In this document: piece by piece, positions 1 through 5,677 of the stretch
Position numbering within the stretch: position 1 is the first letter of the stretch
How the letters are laid out: each line of letters begins with the position of its first letter
Origin: an uncultured Saprospirales bacterium
GTDB taxonomy: Bacteria > Bacteroidota > Bacteroidia > Chitinophagales > Saprospiraceae
DNA length: 5,677 bases
Direction of reading: 5' to 3'
Assembly: GCA_937926355.1 (NCBI GenBank)
Contig: CALAZP010000126.1
Coordinates: 1 to 5,677 of the forward strand
Made by a program: the position numbers and the translations under genes
Notes under the pieces: generated by a model
Told to the model about the DNA's origin: nothing
Database searches by the model: none
Seen by the model: the letters and a program-made list of their open reading frames with translations, nothing else

Positions 1-1410
1 GATAGAGATCGACTTTTATATCACATGCTTACTGCTGAAGGGCCTGCCCTTTGCGAGGGTGATTTCAATCGGGATGGAAAATCAGATGTTTTTGTAGGTG
101 GTGCGGCTGGGCAGTCTAGTCGATTGTTTTTACAGACCACTGAGAGCTGGAAGACTGTATCCTCAGAGGTTATGGATGAAGATCAAGCATCTGAAGATGT
201 CGATTGTGCTTGTTTTGATGCGGATGGAGATGGAGATTTAGATATTTATGTAGCGAGTGGCAGTGCTGAATTTTCAGGAAATTCATCCGCTTTGATTGAT
301 CGACTATACCTCAATGATGGACAGGGTAATATGATAAAATCGAATCAAATATTGCCCAGTTTTAATTTTGAAAATTCTTCTTGTGTGCGGCCAAGTGATA
401 TAGATGGCGATGGGGATGAGGATTTGTTTGTCGGCGTAGGCACCAAAAATCAATTGATTGGATTGCCAGCCAGTAGTTATTTATTGATCAACGATGGTAG
501 GGGGAATTTTGAAAATCGAACAGAAGTGCTAGCACCTGCTATGTTAAATCTGGGAATGGTTAAGGATGCCAATTGGATAGATATAGAAGGCGATGGAGAT
601 GAAGATTTAATAGTGGTAGGAACCTATATGCCTATTAATTTATTTTTAAATGAAGGTGGGGTTTTTACTAAAGAGGATGACATTCCTGGTTTTATAAAGT
701 CGAATGGTTGGTGGAATACGATTGCGGTTGGAGATCTTAATGAAGATGGATTGGAGGACTTGATTGTGGGTAACCACGGCCTTAACTCCAGATTTAAAGC
801 TTCCGAAGCGCGTCCGGTTTGCATGTATATTAACGATTTTGACAATAATGGTTCCATAGACCCCATTATATGTCTGTATTTTGGGGATGAATCCTATCCT
901 TTGGTTCTGCGACACGATCTGATTTCTCAGTTGCCCGGGCTTAAAAAGAAATACACTTTGTATGAAGATTACAAGGACGCTACCATTAATGATATGTTTG
1001 ACGCCAATCAATTGACCAAAACATTATTGCTGAATGCCTATACTATGGAGAGCGCTATTTATCTCAATAAAGGAAATGGAGCTTTTGAGCGCAGTGTCTT
1101 ACCGATGGAAGCGCAAATTACTCCTGTTAACGATATTTTGGTGGAAGATATTGATGGAGATGGTCATTTGGATTTGTTATTGGGGGGTAATTTTTACTAT
1201 GCCAAACCAGAGGTAGGGCGATATGATGCGAGTTACGGCACTTTCCTTAAAGGGGACGGACGAGGAGGATTGGAGTATGTTCCCAATCGTCAAACAGGTT
1301 TAAGGATAGAGGATCAGGTATCTAATTTGGTGAAAATGGAGGTAAACGGAAAGCGTTCTATTATGGTAGCTAAGAACAATCAGCCGCTTCAATTGATCCA
1401 CATACAATAA
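1..1410 (+). CDS. VCBS/FG-GAP-repeat protein of the ASPIC/UnbV lipoprotein family, C-terminal part (5' end off window)
   Basis: The reading frame is open from base 1 to the TAA at 1408-1410, giving 469 residues. The ATG at 25 is internal: codons before it continue the homology to the third gene, so the true start lies upstream. Seven loops of the D-x-[DN]-x-[DN]-G-x-x-D type, expected to bind calcium in beta-propeller blades, are encoded at 61-87, 217-243, 397-423, 580-606, 733-759, 835-861 and 1147-1173. Other family hallmarks are the EGPAL and VGGAAGQ motifs near the left edge, DRLYLNDG, SNGWWN, the YP..LRHDL...LPGLKKKY block (about 883-960) and GRYDASYG near the C-terminus. By comparison with the paralogue at 3336, about 620 N-terminal residues are missing, including the presumed lipoprotein signal and ASPIC/UnbV domain. 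The usual DAAFFDAD is replaced here by DCACFDAD, adding two cysteines. The family's biochemical role is unknown. An outer-membrane or surface location is inferred from the paralogue. It is probably co-transcribed with the next gene, 11 bases downstream. Confidence 0.9.
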   Translation, partial: DRDRLLYHMLTAEGPALCEGDFNRDGKSDVFVGGAAGQSSRLFLQTTESWKTVSSEVMDEDQASEDVDCACFDADGDGDLDIYVASGSAEFSGNSSALIDRLYLNDGQGNMIKSNQILPSFNFENSSCVRPSDIDGDGDEDLFVGVGTKNQLIGLPASSYLLINDGRGNFENRTEVLAPAMLNLGMVKDANWIDIEGDGDEDLIVVGTYMPINLFLNEGGVFTKEDDIPGFIKSNGWWNTIAVGDLNEDGLEDLIVGNHGLNSRFKASEARPVCMYINDFDNNGSIDPIICLYFGDESYPLVLRHDLISQLPGLKKKYTLYEDYKDATINDMFDANQLTKTLLLNAYTMESAIYLNKGNGAFERSVLPMEAQITPVNDILVEDIDGDGHLDLLLGGNFYYAKPEVGRYDASYGTFLKGDGRGGLEYVPNRQTGLRIEDQVSNLVKMEVNGKRSIMVAKNNQPLQLIHIQ

Positions 1411-1421
1411 AACCAATAGGT

Positions 1422-1475
1422 ATGAAAGGTGCGGGCTTACTATTTTTTCTCGCTCTTTTTATTAAACTTCATGGC
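1422..1475 (+). other. Sec signal peptide of the T9SS-sorted protein
   Basis: The first 18 codons give a short positive start (Lys2), a hydrophobic core rich in Leu and Phe, and a small residue (Gly18) before Gln19. Bacteroidota signal peptides often end just before Gln. The exact cleavage site is inferred. No cysteine follows the core, so this is a type I signal, not a lipoprotein signal. Confidence 0.75.
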
Positions 1476-3332
1476 CAACCTTTCGAATGTGACGGGAGAT
1501 TGCATTTATTGGTTAGATCGGATTATTCCAAATCTTCGATTTTATATTCTTATGAGGAAATGGATGGCCAATGGAAAGTGAAAGAGACTCCACTGAGTGA
1601 GCGACGCAGATTGTCTGCCCTTGCCTACAATATCAGTGACAATTATTTATACAGTTTGGATGCAGACACCTATGAGTTGATCAGAATTGATCAGGCGGGA
1701 CAAGTATTATCATTGGGAAGACCAGCTAATATTGATACTACTTTGTTGTATGAAGCGGGGACGATTTCCACTGAAGGAGGGGCGATGTTTGTCATATCTT
1801 ACGATAAAAATTTTAAGGCAAACAGAGGTTTTTACCGGCTCAATATTGGGGGTACCGGTTCTATGGGAGGGGGATTTGGAGTGACTTCAACCTATCCTTC
1901 AAGTGTTGGAGATTTTGCTACTGATCCTATATATGGCACTCTATATGGGTATGATAATACCAATCGAGTTTTAGTACAAATTGGAGGGGGAGGTAATATC
2001 TCTTCATTAAATTTACCCTCCAATGAGGTAGGTGATATCAAGGCTGTTTTTTTTGACAGAGATGGCCAGATGTTTGGTTATAGTGCAGCTGGAGCCATGT
2101 ACACCATTGATAAGGGTACGGGTAAGGCCAGTAATTTATTCACTGCTCCTAAAGGGGATGATGCTGATGGTTGTTCTTGTCCTTACACATATACCTTTAC
2201 CAAGGAAGTCCTACCTACTACTATATTACCATGCGACACTTTTGAGGTGCGGTATTTTTTTAATAACCACCTAGGGAATGGGCAAGACTTTATTACCCTT
2301 AAGGATTCTTTTCCCGAAGGGTTCACTATCATTGACTTTAAGAGCGATATCATTAATCTCACAAAAAATGTTCTTACGAAGCCCAATAAGTTAGAGGTGA
2401 ATAACATCATTTATTTGATGAATGACAACACCATTACTTTGAAAGTCAAGGCTCCGGATAATTATCGTGGTACTTTTCTATCTAGTGCGGTTCAGTATCC
2501 ATTTCCACTGGCCTTTGGGCCTCAACAATTTTCAGATGATCCCACTACTATTGATTTGGGAGATCCTACGAAGGCGAAGGTGATATCTGCTCAAGAGTTA
2601 GATCTTTCTGACTATGTTAGTTTTAATTGTACTGGAGATACGGCGATAATAAGATCTCCTCTACCTAAGGGGGAGAATCTTTGGGGAGATGGTAGTATGG
2701 ACACCCTTTTGAGGGTTACCCAAACAGGCCCTATTGAATTAACAGCTTTTAGCAATTGTGAAGCTTATTATGATCAATTTACCTTAAATAAGTTTCCCGA
2801 CGCTCCATCAATAGAGATTGTTGGACCTGATGAAGTTTTGGGTGGGGTGGACTATCCTTTTGAGGTCAGGTGGAGTGAATTTGAACCTGTTGAATTTGAT
2901 TGGAGTGCTGGGGAGTTTGCCGTAACTTGTGATACTTGTCATAGTGTTGAAATGGCTTTAACACAAGATCAGGTATTAAAGGTTCGGTTAGTGAATGAGG
3001 AAGGTTGTGTGATTCAAATGGAAAAGGAAGTGAGGGTGAGTATTAATAGAATGGTCTATGCGCCCAATGCTTTTAGTCCTAACCGAGATGGTATTAATGA
3101 TTGGTTTTATTTGCAAGGAGAGGGTTATGGTACTTTTGAAATGAACGTTCAGGACCGTTGGGGAAATGAATTATTTGCTACTTCCAACGGACAATTGAAT
3201 CAACCCGAGAGTGGTTGGGATGGGAAGAAGAATGGCAAGGCAGTAAGCAGGGGATTATATATTTGGACGGCCAAGATAATTTTTGCTGATGGTGCGGAGG
3301 TGAGTACCAGGGGCGTCATAAACGTATTGTAA
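1422..3332 (+). CDS. Secreted protein with type IX secretion (type B, CHU_C) sorting domain
   Basis: This is a complete 636-residue protein. The start at 1422 is supported by the signal peptide directly after it: M-K, a hydrophobic stretch at residues 4-16, then a likely cleavage near HG-Q at 18/19. Residues of about 22-250 show repeated short beta-strand units (LSALAYN, YLYSLD, GTLYGYD, AVFFDRDGQMFGYS, MYTID). They resemble a DUF6923-like beta-propeller and end in a GCSC motif (C251, C253). Residues of about 254-380 resemble a DUF11-type beta-sandwich (DSFPEGFTI). Residues of about 400-543 look like two Ig-like domains with cysteines at 403 and 446, then 503, 506 and 529. Residues of about 546-636 match the gliding-motility-associated C-terminal domain: YAPNAFSPNRDGIND, DRWGNELF, then GWDGKKNGK and GLYIW. 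Proteins with this tail are exported by Sec, pass the outer membrane through the type IX system and are released or anchored at the surface. No catalytic motif is visible, so a binding, adhesive or structural role is more likely than an enzymatic one. Middle domain boundaries are approximate. Confidence 0.93.
   Translation: MKGAGLLFFLALFIKLHGQPFECDGRLHLLVRSDYSKSSILYSYEEMDGQWKVKETPLSERRRLSALAYNISDNYLYSLDADTYELIRIDQAGQVLSLGRPANIDTTLLYEAGTISTEGGAMFVISYDKNFKANRGFYRLNIGGTGSMGGGFGVTSTYPSSVGDFATDPIYGTLYGYDNTNRVLVQIGGGGNISSLNLPSNEVGDIKAVFFDRDGQMFGYSAAGAMYTIDKGTGKASNLFTAPKGDDADGCSCPYTYTFTKEVLPTTILPCDTFEVRYFFNNHLGNGQDFITLKDSFPEGFTIIDFKSDIINLTKNVLTKPNKLEVNNIIYLMNDNTITLKVKAPDNYRGTFLSSAVQYPFPLAFGPQQFSDDPTTIDLGDPTKAKVISAQELDLSDYVSFNCTGDTAIIRSPLPKGENLWGDGSMDTLLRVTQTGPIELTAFSNCEAYYDQFTLNKFPDAPSIEIVGPDEVLGGVDYPFEVRWSEFEPVEFDWSAGEFAVTCDTCHSVEMALTQDQVLKVRLVNEEGCVIQMEKEVRVSINRMVYAPNAFSPNRDGINDWFYLQGEGYGTFEMNVQDRWGNELFATSNGQLNQPESGWDGKKNGKAVSRGLYIWTAKIIFADGAEVSTRGVINVL
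3057..3329 (+). other. Type B T9SS sorting domain (gliding motility-associated C-terminal, CHU_C)
   Basis: Residues 546-636 of the second gene carry the hallmark P-N-A-F-S-P-N-x-D-G-x-N-D start, the central DRWGNELF strand, the GWDGKKNGK turn and GLYIWTAKI, followed by the final strand ending at the stop codon. This is the established pattern of the CHU_C/TIGR04131 family. It predicts export by the type IX system, with PorP/SprF-like partners often needed for type B cargo. None of the secretion machinery is encoded in this window. Confidence 0.93.
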
Positions 3333-3335
3333 GTT

Positions 3336-3380
3336 ATGCGAATAGTTGTACTTTTTTTATTAGGAATCGCTATTGGATGC
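3336..3380 (+). other. Lipoprotein signal peptide and lipobox (Cys15)
   Basis: Residues 1-15 have Arg2, a hydrophobic core, and A-I-G-C at 12-15, which fits the signal peptidase II lipobox. Cys15 (codon 3378-3380) would be lipidated. The mature protein begins C-T-S-E, with only one acidic residue close to the cysteine, so the acidic surface-export signal described for some Bacteroidota lipoproteins is weak. Either a surface or a periplasmic-face location is possible. Confidence 0.82.
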
Positions 3381-5677
3381 ACTTCTGAGTATTCCAATCC
3401 AATTTTCGTGGAGCGAGCTGGAGTCCAGCTTGGAGTTGATTTTCATAACACCCTGGAGGAGACGGATTCTTTAAATATCATACAGTATTTATATTTCTAT
3501 AATGGTGCTGGGGTTGCTACAGGAGATCTCACGGGGGATGGATTACCTGAGGTTATCTTGGGAGGCAATATGCAGCCGACTGCTTTGTATTTGAACCAGA
3601 CCAATACGGAGGAGGAGTCTACAGAAATTCATTTTAAGGATATTACGCAAGAATCGGGATTAGGTAGCCTAAAAGGATGGACTACGGGAATCACTCTAGG
3701 AGATGTGAATAATGATGGATGGTTGGATATTTATATCTGTCAGGTTTCCTATAAGGCGATAAAGGGGTCCAACAAACTATTCTTGCACCAGGGGTTAAAG
3801 GATGGATGGCCGGTTTTCCAAGAGGTAACAGAGGAGTGGGGTTTGTCATTTGAGGGATTATCCACTCAGGCTGTGTTTTTCGATTATGATTTAGATGGGG
3901 ATGATGATTTATATCTGTTGAATCACTCTACCCATCAGACGGAGCATTATGCGGAGGGCAAGGTGAGAGATAAGCCTGATGCTGGGGGAGATCGACTGTA
4001 TCGAAATGATGGGGTTAGATTTACTGATGTTACAGCGCAAGCGGGGATTTACAGCAGTTCTATAGGTTATGGATTAGGCATTGCTGTAGGGGATTTAAAT
4101 TTAGATGGTTATCCCGATCTATTCATTGGCAATGATTTCCACGAAAATGATTATTGTTATTTAAACCAGCGGGATGGTACATTTAAGGAAGTTGGTCGAT
4201 TGGCGTTTCAGCACAGTTCTCAATTTTCTATGGGTGCTGCTATAGCTGATATCAATAATGATGGATGGTCGGATATATTTTCTTTAGATATGATGCCGGA
4301 AGAAGAAGAAATTCGTTTGCGTTCTGTCCCTCCTGATCACTATAATATCAATGATTTCAAATTGGGGTTTGGTTATGGTCCTCAGTATCCGCGCAATGCG
4401 CTTCAGTTGAATCGAGGATTAGATGCTGAGGGGGTGCCCTTTTTCTCTGAAATTGCCCAGTTTGCCTCCTTAGACGCTACGGATTGGAGTTGGTCCGGAT
4501 TACCGGCGGATTTTACGAATAGTGGCCATAAGGATTTATTAATTACGAATGGCATTTTGAGGCGGCCTAATGATTTAGACTATTTGAATTATTTGACTAA
4601 TGAAATGGTCCAGCTCCAGGCAACGGATTTGGAAATTGCTTCTCAGATGCCCTCAGGGGTTAGGGCTAATTATTTTTTTGAAAATCAAGGAGATTTGGTT
4701 TGGACAGATGCTTCTAATCGGATTCAGGGCAACGAACCAGGGGTGACGACAGGAGCGAGTTATGCTGATTTGGACGGGGATGGTGATTTGGATGTAGTGC
4801 TCAATCCACTCAATCAAAACGCTTCGTTTTGGATTAACCAAACAAATAATAGGAATTTTATCAAGGTTGATCCCAATGAGAATAGGGGGTTGCGGGCGGT
4901 ACTTTTTGCCGAAGGCGCACAAATAATGGTTGAATCTTATGGGGTCAATGGATTTATGTCTTCGCATCACGGGCCGTTACATCTCGGGTTTGGTACTTTG
5001 CAACCAGATAGTTTGGTGTTGCATTATCCGGGTGGATTCCGGGAGGTGAGGAGGAATATAGTGCCGGGTACCACCTATACTGCCTTGGGGAAGGAGGAGG
5101 GTGTCCCTTCGGGAAAAGCGATATTGGCGGAAAATTTGAAACCTATTTGGAAGGTTTCGGATTTGGGATTTCGGCATTTGGAGAACGAGGCTAATGAAGT
5201 TGATGCGGAGAAAATCATTCCTTGGTTGCATTCCACTCAAGGGCCGGCATTAGCAGTGGGTGATGTCAATGGGGATGGATGGGAAGATATTTATGTGGGT
5301 GGAGCTGCTGGTCAGGCTGGGGCTATTTTAATTCAAAATGATACAGGATATAAGGCTCAGGAGGATGATCAACTTTGGGAAGAAGAGGCGTATTACGAGG
5401 ATGTATGTGCGGCTTTTTTTGATGCGGATGCCGATGGTGATTTGGATTTGGTAGTAGGTAGTGGGGGTAATCATCTGCCGGCTCAATCATCGGCTTATTT
5501 AGATCGGTTGTATTTGAACGACGGTAATGGTGGTTTTGAAAAGCAAAAAATAGCGTTACCAGCGGTTTTGGAGAATACATCTCGTATCCTTTCAGTGGAT
5601 TTAGATGGGAATGGTCAGGAAGATTTAATTGTTTCCTATTTGGGTATTCCTCAAAAATATGGGGTGTCATCAGGGGT
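3336..5677 (+). CDS. VCBS/FG-GAP-repeat lipoprotein with ASPIC/UnbV domain (3' end off window)
   Basis: The frame is open from ATG 3336 to the right edge (780 complete codons). The start is fixed by a lipoprotein signal with Cys15. Calcium-loop-type repeats begin at residues 64, 123, 185, 253, 305, 392 (degenerate) and 478, forming a first set of seven. The ASPIC/UnbV-like domain spans about 507-575. A second set begins at residues 643, 696 and 755 and is cut by the window edge. Family signatures include YFYNGAGVATGD, GNDFHENDY, SMGAAIADINNDG followed by LDMMPEEE, ATDWSW (381-386) and GILRRPNDLDY (406-416). Comparison with the paralogue at 1-1410 suggests about 310 residues are missing, for a total near 1,090. 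The family is widespread in Bacteroidota as large cell-envelope lipoproteins, often annotated only as VCBS-repeat or CRTAC1-like proteins. Its function is not established, and calcium-dependent scaffolding or ligand binding is only an inference. The gene starts 3 bases after the previous stop, so co-translation with it is likely. Confidence 0.92.
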   Translation, partial: MRIVVLFLLGIAIGCTSEYSNPIFVERAGVQLGVDFHNTLEETDSLNIIQYLYFYNGAGVATGDLTGDGLPEVILGGNMQPTALYLNQTNTEEESTEIHFKDITQESGLGSLKGWTTGITLGDVNNDGWLDIYICQVSYKAIKGSNKLFLHQGLKDGWPVFQEVTEEWGLSFEGLSTQAVFFDYDLDGDDDLYLLNHSTHQTEHYAEGKVRDKPDAGGDRLYRNDGVRFTDVTAQAGIYSSSIGYGLGIAVGDLNLDGYPDLFIGNDFHENDYCYLNQRDGTFKEVGRLAFQHSSQFSMGAAIADINNDGWSDIFSLDMMPEEEEIRLRSVPPDHYNINDFKLGFGYGPQYPRNALQLNRGLDAEGVPFFSEIAQFASLDATDWSWSGLPADFTNSGHKDLLITNGILRRPNDLDYLNYLTNEMVQLQATDLEIASQMPSGVRANYFFENQGDLVWTDASNRIQGNEPGVTTGASYADLDGDGDLDVVLNPLNQNASFWINQTNNRNFIKVDPNENRGLRAVLFAEGAQIMVESYGVNGFMSSHHGPLHLGFGTLQPDSLVLHYPGGFREVRRNIVPGTTYTALGKEEGVPSGKAILAENLKPIWKVSDLGFRHLENEANEVDAEKIIPWLHSTQGPALAVGDVNGDGWEDIYVGGAAGQAGAILIQNDTGYKAQEDDQLWEEEAYYEDVCAAFFDADADGDLDLVVGSGGNHLPAQSSAYLDRLYLNDGNGGFEKQKIALPAVLENTSRILSVDLDGNGQEDLIVSYLGIPQKYGVSSG
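4854..5060 (+). other. ASPIC/UnbV-like domain within the third gene
   Basis: Residues of about 507-575 begin NFIKV and contain GAQIMVE, then GFMSSHHGPLHLGFG, and then DSLVLHYPGG. This follows the family pattern of a G-A-x-[IV] strand, a G-[FY]-[ML]-S-S turn, an LHFGLG-like strand and a D-S-[VL]-x-[VL]-x-[WY]-P-x-G strand. The domain separates two sets of VCBS repeats, its usual place in these proteins. Its molecular function is not known. Confidence 0.8.
5202..5677 (+). repeat. Segment paralogous to window positions 1-470 (protein-level duplication)
   Basis: This part of the third gene encodes the same succession of motifs as the left edge of the window: GPAL (5241 here, 40 there), VGGAAGQ (5295 here, 94 there), FDAD followed by DGDLD (loop at 5421 here, 217 there), DRLYLNDG, and a loop at 5598 matching the one at 397. 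Identity is about 40-45% at protein level by eye. The DNA is clearly diverged, so this is an old gene duplication, not a recent direct repeat. Confidence 0.8.

Noticed and set aside
25..27. ATG at 25 as the true start of gene 1
   Set aside because: The frame is open to base 1 and there is no signal peptide after this ATG. The paralogue has more than 600 residues before the matching point.
217..423. Repeated GATGGAGATGGAGAT-like tracts that might be a DNA microsatellite
   Set aside because: They encode the Asp/Gly calcium loops of successive repeats. The spacing follows protein blades, and codons vary between copies, so selection on the protein explains them.
624..1011. Two overlapping minus-strand frames opposite gene 1
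   Set aside because: They overlap conserved VCBS-family coding sequence, have no recognisable product and overlap each other in different frames.
1416..1421. AATAGG before the gene 2 start as a possible Shine-Dalgarno site
   Set aside because: The AGG sits only one base from the ATG, too close for normal pairing, and Bacteroidota mostly do not depend on such sites.
4653..5670. Three open frames on the minus strand (4653-4970, 4977-5240, 5323-5670)
   Set aside because: They lie wholly inside gene 3, whose plus-strand frame shows strong family motifs throughout. Their predicted proteins show no recognisable domains and an unnatural composition, so they are antisense shadows.

Overview
The window looks like part of a Bacteroidota genome (Saprospiria, Cytophagia or Flavobacteriia type). 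The main evidence is the C-terminus of the middle gene, which matches the gliding-motility-associated (CHU_C, type B) sorting domain of the type IX secretion system, known only from this phylum. The other two genes belong to the large FG-GAP/VCBS-repeat, ASPIC/UnbV lipoprotein family that is abundant in the same phylum. The DNA leans towards AT, and the gene junctions lack Shine-Dalgarno sequences, which also fits.

There are three genes, all on the + strand and almost touching. Positions 1-1410 hold the C-terminal part of a VCBS-repeat protein whose start lies upstream. Positions 1422-3332 hold a complete 636-residue secreted protein with a signal peptide, a propeller-like N-terminal half, Ig-like domains and the type B sorting domain. 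Positions 3336-5677 hold the N-terminal 780 residues of a second VCBS-repeat protein. It begins with a lipoprotein signal and runs off the right edge. The spacers are 11 and 3 bases, so the genes very probably form one operon. No stretch over 300 bases lacks a gene, and I see no RNA genes, mobile elements, CRISPR arrays, promoters or terminators.

Genes 1 and 3 are paralogues. The first 140 or so residues visible in gene 1 align with residues of about 623-765 of gene 3, at roughly 40-45% identity by eye. Overlaying them gives a full-length protein of about 1,090 residues: lipoprotein signal, a first set of seven Ca-binding-loop repeats, an ASPIC/UnbV domain, then a second set of about seven repeats and a conserved C-terminus. 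The arrangement of a lipoprotein, a T9SS-secreted protein and a paralogous lipoprotein suggests an envelope or cell-surface assembly. Its substrate or partner cannot be read from the sequence. Members of this lipoprotein family often sit near SusC/SusD-type transporters, but none is visible here.
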